Shown: one piece after another, positions 40,526 through 49,639 of the stretch | Position numbering within the stretch: the first letter of the stretch is position 1 | Layout of the letters: each line of letters opens with the position of its first letter | DNA from: Umezawaea sp049997955 | GTDB taxonomy: Bacteria > Actinomycetota > Actinomycetes > Mycobacteriales > Pseudonocardiaceae | Direction: 5' to 3' | NCBI GenBank assembly: GCA_049997955.1 | Contig: JAEBDY010000006.1 | Location: forward strand, 310,001 to 374,000 | DNA: 64,000 nucleotides | Translations under genes and position numbers: made by a program | Notes under the pieces: generated by a model | Database searches by the model: none | What the model saw: only the letters and a program-made list of their open reading frames with translations | What the model was told of the DNA's origin: nothing

Positions 40526-41962
40526 CTACTTCGGTTCGACGACCTGGCTGCCGAGGGTGACCTCGACGGACCTGTCCTCGCCGACGGTGAGGTTGACCTT
40601 GTCGTTGGGCGCCTTGGAGCGGACCGCCGCGACCAGCGCGTCGGAGGTGTCGATGGTGCGGCCGTCGAACTCGGTGATCACGTCACCGGTCTTGAGGCCC
40701 GCCTTCTCGGCCGCGCCGCCTGCGGTGACCTCCTCGACCACCGCGCCGCCCTTGTCGGCGTCCTTCACCGACACGCCGAGCACGGTCTGGGTGGACTTGC
40801 CGGTGTCGATGATCTCCTTGGCCGTGCGCCTGGCCTGGTCGATCGGGATGGCGAAGCCGATGCCGACCGAACCGCCCTGCGACTGCGAGGTGGAGTTGGG
40901 GCTGTAGATGGCGGAGTTGATGCCGACGACCTGGCCCTGCATGTTCACCAGCGGACCGCCGGAGTTGCCGGGGTTGATCGCCGCGTCGGTCTGGATCGCG
41001 TCCAGGACCGAGGCCTGGGTGCCCGCCTCGCCGCCCGCCCGGACCGGCCGGTTCAGCGAGCTGACGATGCCGGACGTCACGGTGCCCTGGAGGTCGAACG
41101 GCGACCCGACGGCCACCACCTGCTGGCCGACCTTGAGGTCGCCCGAGTTGCCCAGCTCCGCCGTGGGCAGGCCGGTCACGTTCGCCGCCTTCACCACCGC
41201 GAGGTCGGACGACGGGTCGCGGCCGACGATGGTGGCGGTCGTGGTCTTGCCGTCCTGGAAGACGATCTGGATCTGCCCGCCCGCCGCCGCGCTCTCGACC
41301 ACGTGGTTGTTGGTGAGGACGTAGCCGTCGGAGCTGATCACGATGCCGGAGCCCTCACCACCGGAGAGCTGCAGCTTCACCACGGAGGGCAGCACCTTCT
41401 CGGCGACGCCCTCGATGGATCCCGCCGGGGCGTTGCCGCTCTGCTGGACGGGCCTCGGCACCGTGAGCGCGTTGGTGACCGGTTGCGCGTCCACGGCCGC
41501 CTGGTAGCCGATGTAGCCGCCGATGCCGCCGGACAGCCCGCCGACGGCCAGGACGGCCGCGGCGACCCCCGCCACGACCCGGCCGCGGCCGGTCCTGCGC
41601 TGCTGCTGGGGCAGAGCCGGGTACGACACGCCCGGCTGGGCGTAGAACGCGCCGGTGGAGGTCGTTGGGCCCACCTGGGGCGCCGCCGGACCGTACTGCT
41701 GGGTAGGTGTCCCCGGCTGGCCAGGCGCCCCCTGCAAAGCGCCTGGCTGGCCGGGGTCCGGCTGTCCAGCACCCTGCTGCTGGAAACCGGGGTTGGCGAG
41801 ACCGGGAGAGGGCTGCCACGGCTCCTGCTGAGGGGTAGCGGGAGCACTGGCCGCCCACGGGCTGGGCTGCTCGCTCGGCACGGCAGTGGGGGTCTGCTGC
41901 GGCGTCTGCGGCGCCTCGGGCTGAGGCTGGTCCTCGGCGGCACCGTGGTTGTTCTCGGTCAT
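40526..41962 (-). CDS. pepD: HtrA-like serine protease PepD
   Basis: 478 residues. A long Gln/Pro-rich cytosolic N-terminus (~120 residues) precedes one membrane helix (VVAGVAAAVLAVGGLSGGIGG), then a trypsin-like protease domain with the triad His in TNNHVVESA, Asp in SSDLAVVK and Ser in INPGNSGGPLV, and a C-terminal PDZ domain (GVSVKDADKGGAVVEEV ...). It acts on envelope proteins under stress. ATG 41962 (MTENNHG) is preferred to ATG 41968. Upstream (41984-42001) is a site matching the MprA-like repeat before mprA. In M. tuberculosis mprA-mprB-pepD are contiguous; here a sugar-utilisation island separates pepD from mprB. Confidence 0.94.
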   Translation of the reverse strand: MTENNHGAAEDQPQPEAPQTPQQTPTAVPSEQPSPWAASAPATPQQEPWQPSPGLANPGFQQQGAGQPDPGQPGALQGAPGQPGTPTQQYGPAAPQVGPTTSTGAFYAQPGVSYPALPQQQRRTGRGRVVAGVAAAVLAVGGLSGGIGGYIGYQAAVDAQPVTNALTVPRPVQQSGNAPAGSIEGVAEKVLPSVVKLQLSGGEGSGIVISSDGYVLTNNHVVESAAAGGQIQIVFQDGKTTTATIVGRDPSSDLAVVKAANVTGLPTAELGNSGDLKVGQQVVAVGSPFDLQGTVTSGIVSSLNRPVRAGGEAGTQASVLDAIQTDAAINPGNSGGPLVNMQGQVVGINSAIYSPNSTSQSQGGSVGIGFAIPIDQARRTAKEIIDTGKSTQTVLGVSVKDADKGGAVVEEVTAGGAAEKAGLKTGDVITEFDGRTIDTSDALVAAVRSKAPNDKVNLTVGEDRSVEVTLGSQVVEPK

Positions 41963-41983
41963 GCCCATACTGTGCGGTGCCCG

Positions 41984-42001
41984 CCTGAGAAGAGCCTTAA
42001 A
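41984..42001 (-). promoter_or_regulatory. MprA-like box upstream of pepD
   Basis: The plus strand reads CCTGAGAagagCCTTAAA: two 7-mers 11 bp apart, matching 5 of 7 in the second half to the pair upstream of mprA (52375-52392). Confidence 0.55.
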
Positions 42002-42130
42002 CGCACCTGGGCATCAGGTGTGAGTGTTTCACCCGTGAAAGCGGTTCGCGCGCAACCTGCGCTGACAAGCAGACGCGAACCACCTTCATACGACGCTGCC
42101 TTCTTTCCCACGGCCCACCCAAGGCTCCCC

Positions 42131-43222
42131 TCAGCCCCTCAACCTCTCCGCCATCTGCTCCGGCGTCACGTCGTTGATCCACACGCCCATGCCGGACTCC
42201 GAGCCCGCCAGGTACTTCAGCTTGTCCTTCGTGCGCAGCACGGAGAACACCTCCAGGTGCAGCCACGCCAGGTCGCGCCCGGTGCTCACCGGCGCCTGGT
42301 GCCACGCGGCGATGTAGGGCAGCTGCCGGTCGTACAGCGCGTCCAGCATGTGCAGCACCCGCAGGTAGAGGTGCGCGAAGTCGTCGCGTTCGGCGTCGGT
42401 CAGCGCGGGCAGGTCCGGCACCTGGCGGTGCGGCACCACGTGCACCTCGACGGGCCAGCGGGCCGCGGCGGGCACGAACGCCGTCCAGTGCTCGCCCTCG
42501 GCGATGATGCGGGTGCCCGCGGCGCGCTCGGCGGCCAGCACGTCACCGAGGACGTGCGTGCCGTGCTCGGCGAAGTACTCGCCCGCCACGGACAGCATCC
42601 GCTCGGTCTTGGGCGTCACGAACGGGTACCCGTAGATCTGGCCGTGCGGGTGGTGCAGCGTTACGCCGATCTCCTCGCCGCGGTTCTCGAACGGGAACAC
42701 CTGCGCCACACCGGGAATCGCGCCGAGCGTCTCGGTGCGTTCGGCCCACACGTCGACGACGGTCCGCACCCGGTGCTGGGTGAGCTGCCCGAACGACGTG
42801 TTGTGGTCGGAGGTGAAGCCGACGACCTCGCAGCGCCCGCGACCGGGTGCGCGCGCGACCATCGGCATGTCGTCCACAGTGGACGGCACGTCGGGCACGT
42901 CCTCGGCGAACGACGGGAAGCGGTTCTCGAACACCACGACGTCGTAGCTCGACTCGGGGATCTCGGTCGGCTTGCCCGGCGAGGTCGGGCACAACGGGCA
43001 GAGGTCGGCGGGCGGCTTGTACGTGCGGGTCTGGCGGTGCGCGGCCATCGGTACCCACTCACCGGTCAGCGGGTCGCGGCGGACCTCGGTGTGCGGCTGC
43101 GACGCAGGCAGGTCCCTCGTGTCCACCGCCGTGCGCGGAGGCGCGTCCGGGGTGTCGTCGAAGTAGATGATCTCCCGACCATCAGCCAGTTTCGCCGCGG
43201 TCCGCCGCAACGCTTCCTTCAC
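42131..43222 (-). CDS. galT: Galactose-1-phosphate uridylyltransferase
   Basis: 363-residue HIT-superfamily enzyme of the Leloir pathway. Features: zinc-ligand pair CPLCP, N-terminal RRDPLTGEWVPMAAHRQTR, the active-site motif LHHPHGQIYGYPF with the nucleophilic His, and the second half EVHVVPHR...AAWHQAP. GTG 43222 overlaps the deoR stop in GTGA. It is the last gene of the beta-galactosidase-deoR-galT operon. No galK or galE is present in the island; the galU gene at 27.7 kb would supply UDP-glucose. Confidence 0.95.
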   Translation of the reverse strand: MKEALRRTAAKLADGREIIYFDDTPDAPPRTAVDTRDLPASQPHTEVRRDPLTGEWVPMAAHRQTRTYKPPADLCPLCPTSPGKPTEIPESSYDVVVFENRFPSFAEDVPDVPSTVDDMPMVARAPGRGRCEVVGFTSDHNTSFGQLTQHRVRTVVDVWAERTETLGAIPGVAQVFPFENRGEEIGVTLHHPHGQIYGYPFVTPKTERMLSVAGEYFAEHGTHVLGDVLAAERAAGTRIIAEGEHWTAFVPAAARWPVEVHVVPHRQVPDLPALTDAERDDFAHLYLRVLHMLDALYDRQLPYIAAWHQAPVSTGRDLAWLHLEVFSVLRTKDKLKYLAGSESGMGVWINDVTPEQMAERLRG

Positions 43223-44016
43223 GCGAGTTCCTCTCCCCTTCCGGGCACGTGCGAGAGCACGAGTTCCCCGACCTGCTCCGCGAGGATCGCCTTGGCGTCG
43301 TCCGCCAAACCCTCGTCGGTGACCAGAACATCCGCTTCGTCGAGATCGGCGATCGTGGAGATGCCGACCGTGCCCCACTTGGTGTGGTCGGCGACGACCA
43401 CCACGCGTCCGGCCGCGTCCACCAGCGCGCGGTCGGTCTCGCTCTCGTTCAGGTTGGGCGTGGTGAACCCGGACCGGTCGGCCATGCCGTGCACGCCGAG
43501 GAACACCACGTCCAGGTGCAGCGACCGGAGCGCCTGGACCGCGACCGGTCCGACCAGCGCGTCCGACGGCGTCCGCACGCCGCCGGTCAGCACGACCGTG
43601 CGGTCGGTGCGCCCGCCCTGCTGGAGCACGTCCGCGACCCGGATCGAGTTGGTGACGACGGTGAGGTCCGGGATGTCCTCCAGGAACCTCGCCAGGGTCC
43701 ACGTCGTGGTGCCCGCGGACAGGCCGATCGCGGTGCCCGGCCGCACCAGCGCCGACGCCTGCCGCGCGATGGCCTCCTTCTCGGGGAGCTGCCGCACGGA
43801 CTTCGCCTCGAACCCCGGCTCGTCGGTGCTGCGGCCGACCACCGAGGTCGCTCCGCCATAGACCTTTTCGATGACTCCGCGCGCCGCCAGCACGTCCAGG
43901 TCGCGACGGATCGTCATGTCGGAGACGCCGAGCCGCACGACGAGGTCGCTCACGCGAACCGCGCCCGTGCGGCGGATCTCCTCCAGGATCACCGCTTGTC
44001 GTTGCCGAGCCAGCAC
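43219..44016 (-). CDS. DeoR-family transcriptional regulator
   Basis: 265 residues: the N-terminal helix-turn-helix RQAVILEEIRRTGAVRVSDL and VSDMTIRRDLDVLAARG, with the DeoR signature, followed by the sugar-isomerase-like effector domain (IGLSAGTTTWTLARFL, LTVVTNSIRVADVL, VFLGVHGMADRSGFTT). These regulators sense phosphorylated sugars; a galactose-pathway intermediate is likely from the context. GTG 44016 follows the beta-galactosidase stop by one base. It probably represses its own operon. Confidence 0.92.
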   Translation of the reverse strand: MLARQRQAVILEEIRRTGAVRVSDLVVRLGVSDMTIRRDLDVLAARGVIEKVYGGATSVVGRSTDEPGFEAKSVRQLPEKEAIARQASALVRPGTAIGLSAGTTTWTLARFLEDIPDLTVVTNSIRVADVLQQGGRTDRTVVLTGGVRTPSDALVGPVAVQALRSLHLDVVFLGVHGMADRSGFTTPNLNESETDRALVDAAGRVVVVADHTKWGTVGISTIADLDEADVLVTDEGLADDAKAILAEQVGELVLSHVPGRGEELA

Positions 44017-44017
44017 T

Positions 44018-46015
44018 TCACACCATCTCCCTCAGCACAGCGACCGCTCCGGCGGGAACCACCAGCAGGCCGTCGACACGGGAGCCGGACAGCAGTTCGA
44101 CGCCGGACGCGGGCAGTGCGACGTCCTCCGCCGCGTGGTTGATCGCAACCAGCCACGATACGGGCTCGCCGTTGCGGGTACCCCGTCGGCGAACGATCTC
44201 CGGGCCGGGTGTCGCGGTCACGCCCGCCCGCTCCAGCGCAGCGTCCACGACCCGTCGCAGACCGTCATCCACCAGGCCGCAGGCCAGGTACCAGGCGGTG
44301 CCCGCGCCGTGCTGGTTGCGGGTCACCGCGGGAACGCCGGGCAGCGGCCCGTCGGCGTAGGACGACACCACCTCCGCGCCCCTGACGTGCAGCAGCTCGG
44401 TCCAGACGCCCGCGGTGCCACCGTCGTCCAGCCGCACGCGTTCGTTCTCGCGCAACGGGAAGAACTCCTCGGTCCACACGCCGAGCAGGTCGCGGAACGC
44501 GCCGGGGTAGCCGCCGAGCCGCACGTGGCCGCGCTCGTCGGTGAGGCCCGACATGTACGTGACCAGCACGTGCCCGCCGCCCTCGACGTGGTCGGCGAGC
44601 CTGCGGGCGTCGGCGTCGGCCACCGCGTACAGCGCGGGCACGACGACCAGCCGGTACGGCGAGAGGTCGCCGGACGGCGGCACGAAGTCGACCGTGACGC
44701 CCGCGGCCCAGAGCTGCCGGTACAGCGCGAACACGGTGTCCTGGTAGGAGAAGTCCTCGGTGGGGTGCGCCTGCTGGCCGGAGATCCACCGGGACTGCCA
44801 GTCGTAGACGATCGCCACGGAGGCGTCCACAGTGGACCCGACGAGCTCGTCGAGCAGCCCGTACTCGGCGCCGACCTCGCACACCTCGCGGTACACCTTG
44901 GTCCCGGTGCCCGCGTGGGGCAGCATCGCGGAGTGGTAGCGCTCGGCGCCCGCCCGCGACTGCCGCCACTGGAAGAACAGCGTCCCGTCGGCGCCGCGAG
45001 CGGTGTGCGCGAAGGAGTGCCTGCGCAGCTCACCGGGCTGCTTGGCGATGTTGCGCGGCTGCCAGTTGACCGCCGACGTCGAGTGCTCCATCAGCAGCCA
45101 CGGCCGCCCGCCCGCCAGGCCGCGGGTCAGGTCGGCGGCCATCGCCAGCTCGACGTGCCGGTCGTCGCTCGCGGAGCGGGTGTAGTGGTCGTTGGAGACG
45201 AAGTCGACCTCGCGGGCCCACGACCAGTAGTCCAGCGCGTCGAACGTCCAGCCCACCATGAAGTTCGTGGTGATCGGCACGTCGGGCGTGAGCCCGCGCA
45301 GGGCGTCGCGCTCGGCCTTGTACAGCTCCAGCAGCGCGTCCGAGCAGAACCGGTCGAAGTCCAGCAGGTGCCCCGGGTTGCCGAACGTCGGCGTCACCCG
45401 CGGCGGCAGGACCTGGTCCCACGCCGAGTAGTGCTGGCTCCAGAACGCCGTCGCCCACGCCTCGTTGAGCGTGTCCAGGTCACCGTGACGCCGTTGCAGC
45501 CACAGGCGGAACGCGTCGGCGCAGAGGTCGCAGTAGCAGCGGGCGACGTGGCAGCCGTACTCGTTGCCGACGTGCCACGCGGCCAGCGCGGGGTGGTCGC
45601 GGTACCGCTCGGCGAGCGCGGTCGCGAGCGCCACGGCCTTGGCGCGGTAGACCGGTGAACTGGGGCAGTACTCCTGGCGCGACCCGTGGGTGAAGCGGAC
45701 GCCGTCGGCCCGCACGGGCAGCACGTCCGGGTACGCCGTGGTCAGCCACGGCGGCGGGGAGGCCGTCGCGGTCGCCAGGTCGACCCGGATGCCGCCCTCG
45801 TGCAGGAGGTCGAGCACGCGGTCGAGCCAGCCGAACTCGTACTCGCCCTCGGAGGTCTCGATCAGCGCCCAGGAGAAGATGCCGACGCTGACCAGGTTCA
45901 CCCCGGCGCGGCGCATGAGTTCCACGTCCTCGGCCCACACCTCTTCCGGCCACTGCTCGGGGTTGTAGTCGGCGCCCCAAGCCAGGCCTGCCATACCAGT
46001 GGGCCAAGTGCTCAT
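44018..46015 (-). CDS. Beta-galactosidase, glycoside hydrolase family 42
   Basis: 665 residues, cytosolic (no signal peptide). GH42 features: GADYNPEQWPEEVWAEDVEL at the N-terminus, FSWALIETSEGEYEFGWLD, the acid/base Glu in AAWHVGNEYG, the zinc cysteines CHVARCYCDLC, and the nucleophile Glu in WLLMEHSTSAVNWQ. Followed by trimerisation and C-terminal beta domains. Cleaves terminal beta-galactosides imported by the divergent ABC system, feeding galT. ATG 46015. First gene of the operon bga-deoR-galT. Upstream, 46058-46089 has an inverted repeat TCCAACA...TGTTGGA. Confidence 0.95.
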   Translation of the reverse strand: MSTWPTGMAGLAWGADYNPEQWPEEVWAEDVELMRRAGVNLVSVGIFSWALIETSEGEYEFGWLDRVLDLLHEGGIRVDLATATASPPPWLTTAYPDVLPVRADGVRFTHGSRQEYCPSSPVYRAKAVALATALAERYRDHPALAAWHVGNEYGCHVARCYCDLCADAFRLWLQRRHGDLDTLNEAWATAFWSQHYSAWDQVLPPRVTPTFGNPGHLLDFDRFCSDALLELYKAERDALRGLTPDVPITTNFMVGWTFDALDYWSWAREVDFVSNDHYTRSASDDRHVELAMAADLTRGLAGGRPWLLMEHSTSAVNWQPRNIAKQPGELRRHSFAHTARGADGTLFFQWRQSRAGAERYHSAMLPHAGTGTKVYREVCEVGAEYGLLDELVGSTVDASVAIVYDWQSRWISGQQAHPTEDFSYQDTVFALYRQLWAAGVTVDFVPPSGDLSPYRLVVVPALYAVADADARRLADHVEGGGHVLVTYMSGLTDERGHVRLGGYPGAFRDLLGVWTEEFFPLRENERVRLDDGGTAGVWTELLHVRGAEVVSSYADGPLPGVPAVTRNQHGAGTAWYLACGLVDDGLRRVVDAALERAGVTATPGPEIVRRRGTRNGEPVSWLVAINHAAEDVALPASGVELLSGSRVDGLLVVPAGAVAVLREMV

Positions 46016-46057
46016 AGCCGCAAGGGTGGCTGAAACAGGCCCGCAACGTCAACACAG

Positions 46058-46089
46058 TCCAACAAGATCCTCCGTTCGGGTCTGTTGGA
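46058..46089. promoter_or_regulatory. Inverted repeat before the beta-galactosidase gene
   Basis: TCCAACA-N18-TGTTGGA, about 45 bases upstream of the start codon. Possible DeoR operator; weak evidence. Confidence 0.35.
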
Positions 46090-46115
46090 AGTACGAAGCG
46101 AGTAAGACATCGCGC

Positions 46116-46171
46116 TTGACTCGTTTTTACAACGTTGTAGCAGGTAGTCGGCTTGTTTTTACAACGTTGTA
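46116..46171 (+). promoter_or_regulatory. Twin LacI-type operators and promoter of the sugar island
   Basis: TACAACGTTGTA occurs twice (46128-46139 and 46160-46171), each with an upstream TTTT; centres are 32 bp apart (three helical turns). The first lies between TTGACT (46116) and a -10-like TAGCAG, so binding would block this promoter. The palindrome is of LacI-family type; no lacI gene is in the window. Confidence 0.75.
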
Positions 46172-46197
46172 CCTGGTTAACGGCTTCGTAACGGGGC

Positions 46198-46228
46198 TTG
46201 ACACCCTGGGTGTTGGACGCAACATTAT
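46198..46228 (+). promoter_or_regulatory. Second promoter of the sugar importer
   Basis: TTGACA (46198-46203) and CATTAT (46223-46228), 19 bp apart. The dyad ACACCC-T-GGGTGT (46201-46213) overlaps the -35 box. Confidence 0.45.
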
Positions 46229-46286
46229 GCGCAACTTTGTTTGACTCCGTGTTCAGTTGGTTTGGTCGAGTGTCTCAGGAGCAACG

Positions 46287-47588
46287 ATGGTCCGGTACAC
46301 GCCCAGTTCCCAGTCCATGCACCCCCTCCTCGGCCGCAGGGCCGTCCTCCGAGGACTGCTCCTGACCGCGGGCATCGCTGCGGTGCCGGGGCTGGCCGCC
46401 TGCGGCGGCTCCGACTCGGGCTCGTCGAACGGCACGGTCACCTTCGGCAACAACCTGTCCGACCAGGTGCCGAAGGACGCGATCACCTCGGCGCTCAAGG
46501 GCTTCGACACGGACGCCCTGAAGATCTCGATCAACACCAAGCAGCACGAGCAGTACCAGGAGCAGATCAACAACTACCTCCAGGGCAAGCCGGACGACGT
46601 GATGGCCTGGTTCGCCGGCTACCGCATGCGGTTCTTCGCCGAGAAGGGCCTCACCGGCGACCTGACCGACGTGTGGGGCGGGCTCGGCGACAACTACGCG
46701 CCCGCGCTCAAGGAGGCGGCGACCGCCAAGGACGGCAAGCAGTACCTGGTGCCGTTCACCCAGTACCCGTGGGGCGTCTTCTACCTCAAGAGCGTGTGGT
46801 CGCAACGCGGCTACGAGGTCCCGAAGACCCTCGACCAGTTCGTCGCGCTGTCCACGAAGATGAAGGCCGACGGCCTGACCCCGATCGCGTTCGCCCAGAA
46901 GCAGGGCTGGCCCGGCATGGGCACGTTCGACCAGCTGAACTTCCGCACCAACGGCTACCAGTTCCACGTCGACCTGATGGCGGGCAAGGAGGACTGGCAG
47001 GGCCCGAAGGTGCGCGCGGTGTTCGACACCTGGAAGCGCCTGCTGCCGTTCCACCAGGAGAACGGTCTCGGCCGCGAGTGGCAGGAGGCCGCGCAGAGCG
47101 TCCAGCAGGGCAAGTCCGGCATGTACCTGCTCGGCTCGTTCGTCGGCCAGCAGTTCAAGGGCCAGGAGGACGACCTCGACTTCTTCGCCTTCCCGGAGAT
47201 CAACTCCGAGTTCGGCCAGGACACGGTCGAAGCGCCCATCGACGGCTACATGATGGCGAAGGACCCGAAGAACCCCGAGGGCGCGAAGAAGCTCCTGGAG
47301 TACCTGTCGAAGCCCGAGACGCAACTGGAGTACCTCAAGGCCGACCCGTCGGCGATCGCCACCAGCACCAAGGCCGACACCTCCGGGTACAGCGCGCTGC
47401 AGAAGAAGGCCTCCGAGGTCATCAAGAGCGCCAAGCACATCACGCAGTTCCTCGACCGCGACACCGACCCGCGCTTCGCCAGCGACGCGGCGACCAACGG
47501 TCTGAACGCGTTCATCCAGAACCCGGACGACATCGACTCCGTGCTCAAGGGAATGGCCGACCAGGCCAAGACGATCTTCACGGGGTGA
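46287..47588 (+). CDS. Sugar ABC transporter, substrate-binding lipoprotein
   Basis: 433-residue family 1 (CUT1) extracellular sugar-binding protein. The signal region LGRRAVLRGLLLTAGIAAVPGLAAC has a lipobox (LAAC) and a twin-arginine, so export may be by Tat. The mature protein has typical segments VMAWFAGYRMRFFAEKG, YPWGVFYLKSVWSQRGYEVPKTLDQF and PIDGYMMAKDPKNPEGAKKLLEYLSKPE. ATG 46287 follows AGGAG. First gene of an importer divergent from the beta-galactosidase operon; the ligand is probably a beta-galactoside or galacto-oligosaccharide (context). Confidence 0.93.
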   Translation: MVRYTPSSQSMHPLLGRRAVLRGLLLTAGIAAVPGLAACGGSDSGSSNGTVTFGNNLSDQVPKDAITSALKGFDTDALKISINTKQHEQYQEQINNYLQGKPDDVMAWFAGYRMRFFAEKGLTGDLTDVWGGLGDNYAPALKEAATAKDGKQYLVPFTQYPWGVFYLKSVWSQRGYEVPKTLDQFVALSTKMKADGLTPIAFAQKQGWPGMGTFDQLNFRTNGYQFHVDLMAGKEDWQGPKVRAVFDTWKRLLPFHQENGLGREWQEAAQSVQQGKSGMYLLGSFVGQQFKGQEDDLDFFAFPEINSEFGQDTVEAPIDGYMMAKDPKNPEGAKKLLEYLSKPETQLEYLKADPSAIATSTKADTSGYSALQKKASEVIKSAKHITQFLDRDTDPRFASDAATNGLNAFIQNPDDIDSVLKGMADQAKTIFTG

Positions 47589-47592
47589 CGAG

Positions 47593-48558
47593 TTGACCGC
47601 GTTGAGCGAGAAGACCGCGCACGGGGCGCCGGGTTCACCGGCGCCCCGTGCGCGGGCCCGCCGCAAGAAGGCGACCGCGCTGGGCGGCGGGGACAAGCTG
47701 GTGCTCGGCCTGATGCTGGGCATCCCGACCCTCATCCACCTCGTGCTGGTGTGGGTGCCGACCCTCGGATCGGTGGTGCTGTCGTTCGGTTCGTGGGACG
47801 GCATCGGCGGCCTGGAGGACATCGAGTGGGTCGGGTTCCAGAACTACGTCGACATCTTCACCAGCTACCCCAGGTTCTGGCCCGCGTTCCGGCACAACCT
47901 GATCTGGTTGGTGTTCCTGACCGTCCTGCCCACGATGGCGGGCCTGTTCCTCGCGGTGCTGCTCGACCGCAAGCTGCGGTTCGGGCGGATCTACCAGAGC
48001 GCGCTGTACCTGCCGATGGTGCTGTCGCTCGCGCTGGTCGGCTTCATCTGGCAGCTGATCTACCAGCCCGAGCAGGGCCTGCTGAACAGCGTCCTCGGCA
48101 CGACCGGCGACAACCCGACGAACTGGCTGGGCGACCCGGACATCAACCTGTACGCGGTGCTGGTCGCGGCGGCGTGGCGGCACACCGGGTACATCATGCT
48201 GCTGTACTTGGCGGGCTTGAAGTCCGTCGACCCGGCGCTCAAGGAAGCCGCCTCGCTGGACGGCGCCAACTCGTTCCAGACGTTCACCAAGGTCACCTTC
48301 CCGGTGCTGAAGCCGGTGAACATCGTCGTGTTCGTGGTGACGGTCATCGAGTCGCTGCGCGCGTTCGACATCGTCTACATCATCAACAAGGGGCGCAACG
48401 GCCTGGAACTGCTGTCGGTGCTGGTGACCGACAACATCATCGGCGAGTCGAGCCGGATCGGCTGGGGGTCCGCGCTCGCGGTGATCCTGCTGCTCATCTC
48501 GCTGAGCGTGATCATCACGTACCTGTACCAGGAGTTCAGCAAGGAGAACCGGGCGTGA
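47593..48558 (+). CDS. Sugar ABC transporter permease (MalF type)
   Basis: 321 residues with six membrane helices after a basic cytosolic N-terminus. The EAA coupling loop is EAASLDGANSFQTFTKVTFP. TTG 47593 starts five bases after the binding-protein stop. Its stop overlaps the next permease in GTGA. Pairs with that permease to form the CUT1 channel. No ATPase gene is next to it; a shared MsiK-type ATPase elsewhere is expected for such actinobacterial importers. Confidence 0.93.
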   Translation: MTALSEKTAHGAPGSPAPRARARRKKATALGGGDKLVLGLMLGIPTLIHLVLVWVPTLGSVVLSFGSWDGIGGLEDIEWVGFQNYVDIFTSYPRFWPAFRHNLIWLVFLTVLPTMAGLFLAVLLDRKLRFGRIYQSALYLPMVLSLALVGFIWQLIYQPEQGLLNSVLGTTGDNPTNWLGDPDINLYAVLVAAAWRHTGYIMLLYLAGLKSVDPALKEAASLDGANSFQTFTKVTFPVLKPVNIVVFVVTVIESLRAFDIVYIINKGRNGLELLSVLVTDNIIGESSRIGWGSALAVILLLISLSVIITYLYQEFSKENRA

Positions 48559-49439
48559 CGACTTCGGTGAAGGCCCGCAAGGCGCCGCTGCGACCCGGCC
48601 GGGTCGTGCTGCACGTCTTCCTGGTGCTGACGTGCCTGATGACCCTGGCTCCGCTGCTGTGGGCGGTGTACGCCTCGCTGCGCACCTACGACGACACCGC
48701 GCGCAACGGCTACTTCTCCTGGCCGGAGAGCTTGACGCTCGACAACTTCGGCAACGCCTGGACCACCGGCGACCTGCCGCACTACTACCTCAACACGTTC
48801 CTCATCACGCTGCCCGCGGTGATCCTGACACTGCTGTTCAGCTCCATGGTCGCGTTCGGCGTGTCGAGGTTCAGCTTCCGGTTCAACCTGGCGCTGCTGA
48901 TGCTGTTCACCGCGGGCAACCTGCTGCCGCAGCAGGTGATCGTGACCCCGCTGTGGCGCCTGTACCGCCTGATCGAGGTGCCGGAGTGGATCAGCGAGAG
49001 CGGCACGCTGATCGACAGCCAACTCGGCGTCGTGATGATCCACATCGCGTTCCAGATCGGCTTCTGCACGTTCGTGCTGAGCAACTACATGAAGACGATC
49101 CCGCACGAGCTGACCGAGGCCGCGCGCGTCGACGGCGCCAGCGTGTTCCGCCAGTACTGGCAGGTCATCATGCCGCTGTGCAGGCCAGCGCTGGCCGCGT
49201 TGGCGACGCTGGAGTTCACCTGGATCTACAACGACTTCCTCTGGGCGCTGGTGCTGATCCAGACCGGGGACAAGATGCCGATCACGTCGGCGCTGCAGAA
49301 CCTGCGCGGCTCGTTCTTCACGGACAACAACCTGGTGGCAGCGGGTTCCCTGCTGGTCGCACTCCCCACCCTGGTCGTGTTCTTCGCCCTGCAACGCCAG
49401 TTCGTCAGCGGACTGACCCTGGGATCCACGAAGGGCTAG
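48555..49439 (+). CDS. Sugar ABC transporter permease (MalG type)
   Basis: 294 residues with six membrane helices. The EAA loop is EAARVDGASVFRQYWQVIMP. The end QRQFVSGLTLGSTKG is the usual MalG-type C-terminus (FVxGLTxGAxKG). GTG 48555 overlaps the upstream permease stop. Last gene of the importer; the gene-free repeat region follows. Confidence 0.94.
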   Translation: MTTSVKARKAPLRPGRVVLHVFLVLTCLMTLAPLLWAVYASLRTYDDTARNGYFSWPESLTLDNFGNAWTTGDLPHYYLNTFLITLPAVILTLLFSSMVAFGVSRFSFRFNLALLMLFTAGNLLPQQVIVTPLWRLYRLIEVPEWISESGTLIDSQLGVVMIHIAFQIGFCTFVLSNYMKTIPHELTEAARVDGASVFRQYWQVIMPLCRPALAALATLEFTWIYNDFLWALVLIQTGDKMPITSALQNLRGSFFTDNNLVAAGSLLVALPTLVVFFALQRQFVSGLTLGSTKG

Positions 49440-49503
49440 GACCTTGCTGCGCTCGGGTGGCACACCGAGCAAGCCGAACAGCAGTGACCAGCGCACGAAC
49501 ACC

Positions 49504-49618
49504 CGCAGGGTGGTCTGGGTGGTCAGGGTGACCCAGCTGGCCAGGGTGGTCTAGGTGGTCTAGGTGGTCTAGGTGGTCAAGCGGTCCGGGTTGTCCAGGT
49601 GGTCGGGGTGACCCACTG
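49504..49618 (+). repeat. 9-bp minisatellite
   Basis: About 12 tandem degenerate copies of a 9-mer close to TCTAGGTGG. The best part, at about 49550-49580, has three identical units. Confidence 0.7.
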
Positions 49619-49639
49619 CTGAAGTCGTGGTCGGCGTCC

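Noticed and set aside
39986..43861. A 1,291-codon open frame on the plus strand
   Set aside because: Antisense to pepD, galT and deoR, all of which have clear domains and catalytic motifs; no motif in the shadow.
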